NCBI GenBank assembly: GCA_015661535.1
Contig: DQVY01000051.1
Location: forward strand, 1-13,235
Source: Sulfurovum sp.
GTDB lineage: Bacteria > Campylobacterota > Campylobacteria > Campylobacterales > Sulfurovaceae
DNA: 13,235 nt
Reading direction: 5' to 3'
The position numbers and the translations under genes were made by a program. Of this stretch, positions 6,748-13,201 are shown piece by piece (the stretch's first letter is position 1; each line of letters starts with the position of its first letter). The notes under the pieces were generated by a model. It ran no database searches. It saw only the letters and a list, made by a program, of their open reading frames with translations, and had not been told where the DNA came from.

Positions 6748-6782
6748 ATTTTAACAGATTTAACAGATAACTTTGTTAAAAT
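6748..6782. promoter_or_regulatory. Divergent ftsW/ftsI spacer with TTTTAACA dyad
   Basis: ATTTTAACA (6748-6756) is a perfect inverted match to TGTTAAAAT (6774-6782). A second direct copy, TTTAACAGAT, starts at 6759 and forms TTTAAC-N10-GTTAAA with the right arm. The spacer must drive both genes. The minus-strand TAAAAT (6748-6753) is a possible -10 box for ftsW, so the dyad overlaps the promoter region and could be an operator. The regulator is unknown. Confidence 0.4.
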
Positions 6783-6803
6783 TGCATACTATAAGAGGGG
6801 AAA

Positions 6804-8894
6804 ATGGATAAAGCAATACAAAACAACGCCATACATCAGAGAAAAAATAAAATTTCTTTCCTTTTTATCCTTCTGCTCATTGCTATGGGCATTTTTTTAA
6901 CCTCCATACTCAATACCATTTCCTCAGACAGACGTATTCCCAGTTATTATTCCACTATACATGACCGTTCCTTCCGAGGTGCCATCATTTCCGCAGACGG
7001 ATACACCCTCTCCTCTTCTCAAAAAACCTATCAGGCTGTCATCCGAGGGGCGAGCATAGACCCAGACAAAAAAGCCCTCTTTGTCAAACTTTTTTCGATC
7101 TACTCTAACATTCCAGAAGAAAAACTTCTCAAAAAGTTTAAAAACCGTAAAGGCAAAGAGATACAGGGGAATATCATCCTCTCAAAAAGCATTAATGCAC
7201 GCTCGGCCATGCAACTCAAAGCACTCTCTTATAAATTACGAAAACTTGCTGTCTTTCGCCCTATTAAAAATAGAAGAGGGATTGAGGTTGTCTATGGCTT
7301 GGATATTATTGAAAATGGAGAAAGCAGACGTTTTCCTCTTGCAGATGTGCTCAGTCCTATTTTAGGCTATGTGGGTAAGAAAACAGAAGGAACCTACACC
7401 CGACCTTCAGGGAAAAAAGGGCTTGAACGTGCCTATGATAAACATATTACCTCTAAGAAAAATGGTTATTTTAGAGCAAAACGTGATGTGGTTGGTGCGG
7501 TGATACATGACAAAAACTCTATCAACATTGAGCGTGTTGACGGACTTAACCTTCATCTTAATATCCCTCTTGCTTTACAACGGCGTGTGGAACTTATGGT
7601 TGACCAAATGAAAGAGAGTATTGATGCAGATGAAATCATTGTCGGTGTCATGGAGAGTAAAACAGGAAAAGTACTGAGTCTTGCAAGTTCAAACCGTTAT
7701 GACCCTTCTCATATTAGACAAAAAGACATTGCATCATTGGTACCAAAATTCACTGAATATCCTTATGAGGCAGGTTCTGTACTAAAACCTCTTACTGTTG
7801 CCATCGCCTTGGACAAAAAAAGGATCACGCCTGATACCTGGTTTAAAACGGGGTATAAAAAATTTGATATCACAGGGGGGCAATCGGTCAGTGATGATGA
7901 CTATTTTGAGTCTATTCCTGTGACAGACATTGTCGTACACTCTTCCAATATTGGTACTTCTCAAATATCATGGAAGCTCACAGGAGAAGAATACAGAGAG
8001 GGATTGCTAAAGTTTGGTATTGCCAGAAAAACAGGTATTGACCTCTCACGTGATCTTCCCGGTTCACTGAAACCTGTAAAATTACTCAACCATAAAATGC
8101 ACAGAGCCAACTCCTCTTTTGGTTATGGAATGATGGTCACACATACCCAGCTTATGAAGGCTTACTCCGCATTCAACAATGATGGCCTTGCCATGACACC
8201 CCGCATTGTAGACTACCTGCAAGATGCCAAGGGGAATCAGTATAAAATTGATCCAAAAATAGGTGATCTGCCTGCTGTCAGCAAAAAAGCTGCCAATCAG
8301 ATACATGACATTCTCTTAGAAGTTGTCAAACGAGGTACCGGTGTCAAAGCACAATACCCAGGCCTTGAAATAGGTGGGAAAACAGGGACTGCACACATTG
8401 CGAAGAATGGTCGCTATGTTCGAGAGTATCATAGTAGTTTTTACGGTTTTGCCAATGACAAAGAGGGACATAAATACACCATAGGGGTCTTGGTCATACG
8501 TGCCAAAAAGTACCATAAATACTTTGCATCCCAATCGGCTGTACCTACCTTCAAAAGAACGGTAGACATACTTGTAGAACTTGATTATTTGAAGCCTGAA
8601 AATGGTATCGCTATGCCTAGTCCTGAGATTAAAATAGAAGAGAAAAGACCTGCGTTAAATAACTATATCAAAGAGATCATAGATAAAAAAGCCACCAAAG
8701 ATAAACCTCAAAGATCTGTCAAAGAACTCTTCAAAATACAAGAGAAGAAAGAAAAAAAGACAAAAACAAAAAAACAAGAGACAAAAAAGCAAGAGATAAA
8801 AAAGCGTGAAAAGAGTACAAAAAAAACAATACCAAAAGTAGAAAAACCTGTGCAAAACAAAGCTGCACATGAACTTTTTGAGGACCTCTTTTAG
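6804..8894 (+). CDS. ftsI: Class B penicillin-binding protein, septal transpeptidase FtsI-like (PBP3 type)
   Basis: A D,D-transpeptidase that crosslinks new peptidoglycan; it should sit in the inner membrane with a periplasmic catalytic domain. The single N-terminal membrane anchor is at 18-38. The pedestal/dimerisation domain starts with the class B motif RSFRGAIISADG (55-66; family RGxIxDRNG). The transpeptidase motifs are complete: SVLK (Ser325 nucleophile, Lys328), SSN (380-382) and KTGTA (526-530). After the catalytic domain ends near 595, a roughly 100-residue tail becomes extremely rich in Lys and Glu (about 642-680) and ends AAHELFEDLF. Typical FtsI has no such tail and there is no PASTA domain. 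The start at 6804 has a close SD (GAGGGG, 3 nt spacing). It diverges from ftsW-murG, which supports the FtsI rather than PBP2 assignment. Its stop codon overlaps the panC stop. Confidence 0.9.
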   Translation: MDKAIQNNAIHQRKNKISFLFILLLIAMGIFLTSILNTISSDRRIPSYYSTIHDRSFRGAIISADGYTLSSSQKTYQAVIRGASIDPDKKALFVKLFSIYSNIPEEKLLKKFKNRKGKEIQGNIILSKSINARSAMQLKALSYKLRKLAVFRPIKNRRGIEVVYGLDIIENGESRRFPLADVLSPILGYVGKKTEGTYTRPSGKKGLERAYDKHITSKKNGYFRAKRDVVGAVIHDKNSINIERVDGLNLHLNIPLALQRRVELMVDQMKESIDADEIIVGVMESKTGKVLSLASSNRYDPSHIRQKDIASLVPKFTEYPYEAGSVLKPLTVAIALDKKRITPDTWFKTGYKKFDITGGQSVSDDDYFESIPVTDIVVHSSNIGTSQISWKLTGEEYREGLLKFGIARKTGIDLSRDLPGSLKPVKLLNHKMHRANSSFGYGMMVTHTQLMKAYSAFNNDGLAMTPRIVDYLQDAKGNQYKIDPKIGDLPAVSKKAANQIHDILLEVVKRGTGVKAQYPGLEIGGKTGTAHIAKNGRYVREYHSSFYGFANDKEGHKYTIGVLVIRAKKYHKYFASQSAVPTFKRTVDILVELDYLKPENGIAMPSPEIKIEEKRPALNNYIKEIIDKKATKDKPQRSVKELFKIQEKKEKKTKTKKQETKKQEIKKREKSTKKTIPKVEKPVQNKAAHELFEDLF

Positions 8895-9715
8895 ATCCAG
8901 ATATTGTCAAGCAGTCTTGGCTTTCCTACCCGGGCTGCTACCAAGATAATGGTATTGCCTATCTCTACTGTTTTAAGTGGCTTGAAGGCTCTGTCCACAA
9001 TGCTTGTATACTCTATCTCATCTGTGACCTCTAAAACTTTACGCATCTCTTTTTGGATTGTCTCCACATCCACTTCCCCTGCCATCACAAGTTTCGTAGC
9101 TTTTTTGAGTGACCTAGATAAGGCAAGGGCTCTTTGTTTTTCATCTCCCTCCAAATAGACATTACGAGAACTCAATGCCAACCCTTTTTCATCTCTTACG
9201 ATGTCACAAGGCACAATGCTCACATCCATAAAATAATTCTTGACCATTTGCGCAATTAAAGCCAGTTGCTGAGCATCTTTTTTTCCAAAATAAGCCTTAC
9301 TTGCTCCTGAAAGGTTAAGCAGTTTCATCACCACCTGAAGCATACCGTCAAAATGTCCAGGACGTTTTTCACCCTCCAATACATACCCGCGTATCGCAGG
9401 TGCCCCAATGCAAAGTTCATCTTCTTCATACATAGCTTCTATACTAGGCATAAAAAGTATATCTACCCCGGCAATGTCACATATTTTGATATCTGCCTTA
9501 TCTTTACGCGGATAGGCATCCAGGTCTTCACCCTCTAAAAACTGTGTAGGATTTACAAAGATTGACACGATCAAATGGTCATTTTCTTTTCTTGCACGCT
9601 GAATAAGAGAAAGGTGCCCCTGATGCAAAGCACCCATAGTAGGAACAAAACCTATCGTACCCGCTAATGCCTGCTTTGCCTCTTGTAACTCATCTATGGA
9701 ACGTACAATAACCAT
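8891..9715 (-). CDS. panC: Pantothenate synthetase (pantoate-beta-alanine ligase)
   Basis: Condenses pantoate and beta-alanine with ATP to give pantothenate, the last step before coenzyme A synthesis; cytoplasmic. The protein has 274 residues, normal for PanC. Motifs in order are PTMGALHQGH (HxGH at 31-34, nucleotide binding), NPTQF (55-59), RPGHFDGM (118-125), FGKKDAQQ (143-150), IVRD (172-175) and LSSRN (181-185). The ATG at 9715 has GAGG 8 nt upstream and an extended -10 box (TGGTATTAT) in the shared panC/prfB promoter. Its stop TAA (8891-8893) overlaps the TAG of the convergent PBP gene, with no terminator between them. No panB or panD is in the window. Confidence 0.97.
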   Translation of the reverse strand: MVIVRSIDELQEAKQALAGTIGFVPTMGALHQGHLSLIQRARKENDHLIVSIFVNPTQFLEGEDLDAYPRKDKADIKICDIAGVDILFMPSIEAMYEEDELCIGAPAIRGYVLEGEKRPGHFDGMLQVVMKLLNLSGASKAYFGKKDAQQLALIAQMVKNYFMDVSIVPCDIVRDEKGLALSSRNVYLEGDEKQRALALSRSLKKATKLVMAGEVDVETIQKEMRKVLEVTDEIEYTSIVDRAFKPLKTVEIGNTIILVAARVGKPRLLDNIWI

Positions 9716-9739
9716 ATGCTAACCTCATTTTTCACTATA

Positions 9740-9761
9740 TTTTGGTAAAATAATACCAAAA
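9740..9761. promoter_or_regulatory. Back-to-back extended -10 promoters for panC and prfB within a palindrome
   Basis: TTTTGGTA (9740-9747), six bases, TACCAAAA (9754-9761). The plus strand contains TGGTAAAAT (9743-9751), an extended -10 for prfB. The minus strand contains TGGTATTAT (9750-9758), an extended -10 for panC. Predicted starts would give a panC leader of about 27 nt and a prfB leader of about 100 nt. The overlap means the two promoters would compete for polymerase. Flanking TTCACT (9731-9736) and AGTGAA (9764-9769) extend the dyad. Confidence 0.5.
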
Positions 9762-9763
9762 AA

Positions 9764-9841
9764 AGTGAATAACCAATAGTCAATAGTCAATAATGTCAGT
9801 AAAGTCTCTCATTTTTCACTATTCACTATTCACTATTCACT
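9764..9841 (+). repeat. Heptad repeats forming a long inverted repeat in the prfB leader
   Basis: The left arm, 9764-9794, contains AGTGAAT and then CAATAGT, CAATAGT, CAATAAT. The right arm, 9811-9841, contains TTTCACT followed by three perfect ATTCACT units. Position by position the 31-nt arms match at about 25 sites in inverted orientation, separated by 16 nt. Transcribed from the promoter at 9743, they would form one long hairpin. The 14-mer TCATTTTTCACTAT occurs at both 9725 and 9809, 84 bp (12 heptads) apart. Confidence 0.7.
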
Positions 9842-9860
9842 CGAAAAAGGAACTTTTTCG
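9842..9860 (+). promoter_or_regulatory. Hairpin holding the prfB ribosome binding site
   Basis: CGAAAAAG (9842-9849), loop GAA, CTTTTTCG (9853-9860), directly followed by the ATG at 9861. Including the flanking T (9841) and the A of the ATG the stem is 9 bp. The only plausible Shine-Dalgarno, AAGGA (9847-9851), is split between stem and loop. Folding would therefore limit ribosome access, suggesting translational control of RF2. Confidence 0.55.
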
Positions 9861-10955
9861 ATGGATGCCTACGAATACAGCGAGTTACTCAAAACCCTGA
9901 CTACCAAAATGGAGAATATTAAAAATATTGTCAAACCCGATACCCTCCAGGAAAGACTTGATGAGATAGAAAAGATGCAGCAAGATCAAGACTTTTGGAA
10001 TGATGCGGCCTATGCAGGAAAAATCTCCCAGGAAAAAACCAAAATAGAACGTATGCTCGCCACCTATATGAATGCGCAAGATGCAGTAACAGATGCAGTA
10101 GAGTACTTTGAGATGGCAAAAGCTGAGAAAGATGAAGAGACACTTGAAATGCTGTATGAAGATGCCCAAAACCTTCAAGAGAGTACCCATGCGCTTGAAG
10201 TACAAATGATGCTAAGCGGTGAACATGACGGGAACAATGCTATAGTCTCCATTCACCCGGGAGCTGGAGGAACAGAGTCTCAAGACTGGGCTGCTATGCT
10301 TTACCGTATGTACCTGCGCTGGGCGGAGCGTCGTGGCTTTAAAGTAGAGAGTCTGGACTACCAGGCAGGGGAAGAAGCCGGTATAAAAGATGCCTCTTTC
10401 ATCATCAAAGGTGAGAATGCTTATGGGTATCTCAAGGTTGAAAACGGCATCCACAGACTGGTACGTATCAGCCCTTTTGACTCCAATGCCAAACGTCATA
10501 CCTCTTTCTCTTCTGTGATGGTCTCCCCCGAAATAGACGATGACATTGACATTGTCATAGAAGACAAAGACATCCGTATAGACTCCTACCGTGCTTCGGG
10601 TGCAGGAGGTCAACATGTCAATACCACCGACTCTGCCATCCGTATTACGCACATCCCTACCAACGTCATTGTACAGTGTCAAAATGACAGAAGCCAACAT
10701 AAAAACAAAGCCTCTGCCATGAAAATGCTAAAGTCACGTCTTTATGAGTATGAAATGGCTAAAAAACAAGCAGCGATCGATGGTGTAGAAAAGTCAGAGA
10801 TTGGCTGGGGACACCAAATACGCTCTTATGTACTCCAACCCTACCAACAGGTAAAAGATACGCGTTCCAACATCCCTTACACCAATGTAGATGCTATTTT
10901 GGATGGTGATATTGATGCATTATTGGAAGGTGTGCTTATCGCTCAAGCGAAGTAA
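9861..10955 (+). CDS. prfB: Peptide chain release factor 2
   Basis: Terminates translation at UGA and UAA. The protein has 364 residues, matching E. coli RF2 (365). Its features are an N-terminal helical domain (1-115), the stop-codon tripeptide SPF (204-206, which marks RF2 rather than RF1), and the GGQ motif (249-251) in the context RASGAGGQHVN, which triggers peptide release. The whole gene is one open frame. The internal UGA +1 frameshift near codon 26 that autoregulates RF2 in E. coli and many bacteria is absent here. The ATG at 9861 directly abuts a hairpin that includes its ribosome site. The 3' end overlaps the convergent ABC ATPase gene by 20 bp within a terminator-like hairpin. In the shared spacer it is divergent from panC. 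Confidence 0.98.
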   Translation: MDAYEYSELLKTLTTKMENIKNIVKPDTLQERLDEIEKMQQDQDFWNDAAYAGKISQEKTKIERMLATYMNAQDAVTDAVEYFEMAKAEKDEETLEMLYEDAQNLQESTHALEVQMMLSGEHDGNNAIVSIHPGAGGTESQDWAAMLYRMYLRWAERRGFKVESLDYQAGEEAGIKDASFIIKGENAYGYLKVENGIHRLVRISPFDSNAKRHTSFSSVMVSPEIDDDIDIVIEDKDIRIDSYRASGAGGQHVNTTDSAIRITHIPTNVIVQCQNDRSQHKNKASAMKMLKSRLYEYEMAKKQAAIDGVEKSEIGWGHQIRSYVLQPYQQVKDTRSNIPYTNVDAILDGDIDALLEGVLIAQAK

Positions 10956-10967
10956 GCACCTTTTCTT
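10929..10967. terminator. Bidirectional hairpin in the overlapping 3' ends of prfB and the ABC gene
   Basis: GGTG-TG-CTTA-TCGCT (10929-10943) pairs with AGCGA-AG-TAAG-CACC (10946-10960) with small bulges. On the plus strand it is followed by TTTTCTT, a modest U-tract. It includes both stop codons (prfB TAA at 10953-10955, ATPase TAA read from 10938-10936), so coding sequence doubles as a terminator. The minus-strand tail is less U-rich. Confidence 0.55.
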
Positions 10968-11589
10968 CCAATTTATACACAGTTTCACAGCGTGATGCCA
11001 TCTCTTCATCATGGGTGACAAGCAGCAGTCCTGCATCATTTTCTTTTATATAAGCCAATAATACGTCCATCACTAGCGTTGCTGTCTCTTTGTCCAGATT
11101 TCCTGTAGGTTCATCTGCAAAAATAATTTTAGGTTTTTTACTCAACACTCTGGCAATGGAGACACGCTGCTGCTGCCCTCCGGAGAGTTCCCCTATCTTT
11201 TGTCCCATAAGTTCTTTTATTTCCAACTGTTCAAAAACATGCTCATCTATAGGCTCTCCACTAAGCATGGTAGCCACTTCAATGTTTTCTAGGCCAGACA
11301 TTCCTTTAAACAGATAATGAAACTGAAAGATAATCCCAATATCATACCGTCTAAACGCTTCTATGTCATCTTCTTTTAGTGCATAAATATCTTTACCTAA
11401 AAGCACTACCCTGCCATCATCTGGTTCAATAAATGTGGAACAGATGTGCAAAAGTGTCGATTTTCCACAACCACTTCTACCTACAATAGCAGCTGATGAA
11501 GCAGGTGCCAACGTTAAATGTACATTGGAAAAAAGCGTTGTCTCAAAACCATGAGAAATGTTCTTGGCTTCAAGTAGATTCTGTGACAT
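10936..11589 (-). CDS. ABC transporter ATP-binding protein, LolD/MacB family
   Basis: A 217-residue nucleotide-binding subunit expected to pair with an FtsX/LolCE-type membrane protein. It could serve lipoprotein release or another mechanotransmission transporter. The motifs are Walker A GRSGCGKST (37-45), Q-loop Gln89 (IIFQFHYLF), signature LSGGQ (135-139), Walker B IIFADE (155-160) with the DEPTGNLD pattern typical of this family, and H-loop His193 (VTHDEE). No membrane permease is adjacent in this window, so the partner and substrate cannot be named and I give no symbol. The ATG at 11589 has AAAGG 8-9 nt upstream. A long perfect hairpin lies just upstream at 11610-11661, and the 3' end overlaps prfB by 20 bp. 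Confidence 0.9.
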   Translation of the reverse strand: MSQNLLEAKNISHGFETTLFSNVHLTLAPASSAAIVGRSGCGKSTLLHICSTFIEPDDGRVVLLGKDIYALKEDDIEAFRRYDIGIIFQFHYLFKGMSGLENIEVATMLSGEPIDEHVFEQLEIKELMGQKIGELSGGQQQRVSIARVLSKKPKIIFADEPTGNLDKETATLVMDVLLAYIKENDAGLLLVTHDEEMASRCETVYKLEEKVLTSLER

Positions 11590-11609
11590 AATGAGCCTTT
11601 AAAGTATTT

Positions 11610-11661
11610 TGAACCCTCTGATTAACCTAGTCGTTCATGACTAGGTTAATCAGAGGGTTCA
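11610..11661. repeat. Perfect 23-bp-stem inverted repeat between hemF and the ABC gene
   Basis: The left arm, 11610-11632, begins TGAACCCTCTGATTAA and ends CCTAGTC. The right arm at 11639-11661 is its exact reverse complement. The loop is GTTCAT. On the plus strand it is followed by TTTATTCTATTTT, so it is terminator-like in that direction, although no plus-strand gene ends here. In the minus (hemF to ABC) direction an A-rich sequence follows, which is not a good intrinsic terminator. Perfect pairing over 23 bp is longer than ordinary terminators. Confidence 0.85.
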
Positions 11662-11685
11662 TTTATTCTATTTTAGCATAAATTT

Positions 11686-12720
11686 CTAACTATGGTTATC
11701 TACGGTAGGAGGAATGATCTCCCCCGAAGCTTGCATACTTAAGGCTTCCGGGTACTTTTTATAGTGTGTACGTACAGCAGAGGCAAGTTTCTTTTTTGTC
11801 TCTACATCAACTGGTGTTGGCATGGCATTTGGCAGGGCTTCAAGTAATGCTTCCACAAGTAGGTCCTGGGGTTTAGGCATACGTGATTTCCAGGAGGCCA
11901 AAAGTTCTCTGTTTACATGGGAAGGAATAGACCCCATAATACCCACATCGTTTTGATCATGCACCAGGAGTCCTGAAGTGGTCCCTCTGTCCAGGGTCAA
12001 TACTTGAAAGAGGTAAAGGGTATGGTAGTCTAACTGTTTTGCTTTCTCTTCTGGAGTATACGATGTATGTGTTTGTAGTGCGTTGGCTATAATATTAATA
12101 TAAGTATCTATCACCGCTCTGCCCATACTTTTTGCAAAATCCCTGTCAGCCTCAAAATCACCGCTGTTGAAATTTTCAAGGTAAAAGTGGCTTACCCCCC
12201 TGGTTCGTTCTAATACAGGAATATTAAAATACCTGTCACCCTGTGCCATACCCTCTTTGGCAAAATCACCTGATGACTTCACTAACATCTGGTCAAATGT
12301 CTGTTTTGATTCATCATTTGGCAAAGAGGGGTTCAAGTCTGCCATGATACGCCAATACCCTTTGCCATCACGCATTTGTGTCCAGGAGATATGCATATGC
12401 ATAGAAGAGGCATGGGGATTTTTAGGGTGTATAATGGTAGAAATAGCTGTAGCAGAGGAAAGCTTTTTACGCTCATCGTCATCATAATGCACCTGAGAGA
12501 CATTTACCGAAGCCCGGTCAAAGATACTTTCATCTCTTGCCTCATAACGTACACCACCTCCATGTAAACCACCATCACGTCCCCACTCCACAGCCTCACA
12601 TGCTTTACCGTTTCCATATGTTTGACTGATCTCATCTAATTTCGATACAAAGTATGCTTGCAGTTCTTCTACCAAAACATAGGCTGTTTTTGCTTCAGGG
12701 GATTTTGCTTGGATTCTCAT
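11686..12720 (-). CDS. hemF: Divergent oxygen-dependent coproporphyrinogen III oxidase (HemF family)
   Basis: Family role: oxidative decarboxylation of coproporphyrinogen III to protoporphyrinogen IX with O2, in haem synthesis; soluble. The fold is recognised from the order of conserved blocks: GGGVR (54-58), SVNVSQVH (71-78), HPKNP (98-102) with His108, DLNPS (128-132), RGVSHFYLENF (174-184) and LDRGT (243-247). The protein has 344 residues, longer than the roughly 300 usual, with a C-terminal extension after about 290. Several strongly conserved HemF positions differ from what I remember: HxNxR reads HMHIS, GGGxDLTP reads IMADLNP, FFDDL reads FYLENF and the RYVEFN stretch reads LYLFQV. It may be a lineage-specific HemF or a paralogue with changed activity. 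The start at 12720 has AAGG 8 nt upstream and a perfect TATAAT 28 nt upstream. Confidence 0.8.
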   Translation of the reverse strand: MRIQAKSPEAKTAYVLVEELQAYFVSKLDEISQTYGNGKACEAVEWGRDGGLHGGGVRYEARDESIFDRASVNVSQVHYDDDERKKLSSATAISTIIHPKNPHASSMHMHISWTQMRDGKGYWRIMADLNPSLPNDESKQTFDQMLVKSSGDFAKEGMAQGDRYFNIPVLERTRGVSHFYLENFNSGDFEADRDFAKSMGRAVIDTYINIIANALQTHTSYTPEEKAKQLDYHTLYLFQVLTLDRGTTSGLLVHDQNDVGIMGSIPSHVNRELLASWKSRMPKPQDLLVEALLEALPNAMPTPVDVETKKKLASAVRTHYKKYPEALSMQASGEIIPPTVDNHS

Positions 12721-12747
12721 GGGGTATGCCTTTAAAATAATGGAAAA

Positions 12748-12756
12748 ATTATAGCA
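12748..12756 (-). promoter_or_regulatory. Extended -10 promoter of the hemF-like gene
   Basis: On the minus strand TGCTATAAT is a perfect extended -10 box. It ends 27 nt upstream of the ATG at 12720, which gives a short leader of about 20 nt that includes the AAAGG ribosome site. No clear -35 box is visible. Confidence 0.6.
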
Positions 12757-12803
12757 TAGAATAGATAGTATTTTTGTTAGAAAAAAGAAAATTTCTCTGT
12801 CGG

Positions 12804-12825
12804 TTTGATTATACCAAACATCAAA
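12804..12825 (-). promoter_or_regulatory. TTTGAT-N10-ATCAAA dyad overlapping a second extended -10 box
   Basis: TTTGAT (12804-12809) and ATCAAA (12820-12825) form a 6-bp inverted repeat. On the minus strand TGGTATAAT (12808-12816) is a perfect extended -10 lying within it, about 88 nt upstream of hemF. The dyad could be an operator controlling a second hemF promoter. An oxygen- or iron-responsive regulator would make sense but is not shown. Confidence 0.4.
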
Positions 12826-12881
12826 TCTCTATGTGCATACATGGTGATAAAATATGTTAATCCTATTGGATATGTCCATTC

Positions 12882-12976
12882 CGTGCAATAAATTGACACC
12901 CTACGCGATGTGTTTATGTCTATTTGATGCTGTAATCGCATAACTTTCTAGACGTAGGGTGTCATTTCAATGCACC
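12882..12976. repeat. 95-bp inverted-repeat element with CGTAGGGT core
   Basis: The arms at 12882-12905 and 12953-12976 are inverted and match at 20 of 24 positions, including a perfect TGACACCCTACG/CGTAGGGTGTCA block. A nested GCGAT (12905-12909)/ATCGC (12935-12939) pair lies inside. The outer part of the right arm (ATTTCAATGCACC, 12964-12976) recurs inverted at 13179-13191. The CGTAGGGT core is shared with the element at 3928-3985. It has no coding capacity; it looks like a small non-autonomous repeat (REP or MITE type). Confidence 0.7.
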
Positions 12977-13118
12977 GTCAAAGCCCAATCTACATATTTG
13001 GTAATTTGAAATTGTAAATATGATATTCTCTTATAGTTTTTTATTTTCTGTAGATTCTGATGAGATAAGGAAGTAAGTAAGTAGAATATTTTTAAACAGC
13101 CGTTTAGTTTACTGTAAA

Positions 13119-13178
13119 TTTGAGGGTTGTTGTTCGGAAGCATACAACTAAGCATGTGACCGAACAAACTCCCTCAAA
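13119..13178. repeat. 60-bp hairpin with 19-nt arms
   Basis: TTTGAGGG-TTG-TTGTTCGG (13119-13137) faces CCGAACAA-ACT-CCCTCAAA (13160-13178). The two 8-bp perfect blocks are separated by a 3x3 mismatch, and the loop is 22 nt. It abuts the inverted copy of the GGTGCA motif (13179-13191). It could be the terminator of the gene ending at 13202 or part of the repeat cluster. The 142 bp between 12977 and 13118 are AT-rich and I see nothing else in them. Confidence 0.65.
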
Positions 13179-13191
13179 GGTGCAGTGAAAT
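13179..13191. repeat. Third copy of the GGTGCA-TGAAAT arm
   Basis: GGTGCAGTGAAAT is a 12/13 inverted match to ATTTCAATGCACC at 12964-12976. Together they bracket a 228-bp segment with no convincing gene. Confidence 0.55.
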
Positions 13192-13201
13192 AAATGAGCT
13201 G

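Noticed and set aside
8880..8895. GAGGACCTC palindrome near the PBP/panC stops as a terminator
   Set aside because: The loop would be a single base, so no stable hairpin can form.
9861..9960. RF2 programmed frameshift site
   Set aside because: No in-frame UGA or CUU-UGA slippery motif interrupts the first 35 codons; the gene is continuous.
10212..10700. 162-codon minus-strand frame opposite prfB
   Set aside because: It lies entirely within the certain prfB gene and has no recognisable domain or start signal.
12804..12825. FNR/CRP box upstream of hemF
   Set aside because: The half-sites TTGAT and ATCAA are right, but the spacing is 12 nt between those five-base arms rather than 4, so it is not a standard FNR site.
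12967..13167. 66-codon minus-strand reading frame
   Set aside because: It is AT-rich with unlikely composition, overlaps the hairpins and repeats, and has no ribosome site. I treat the region as non-coding.
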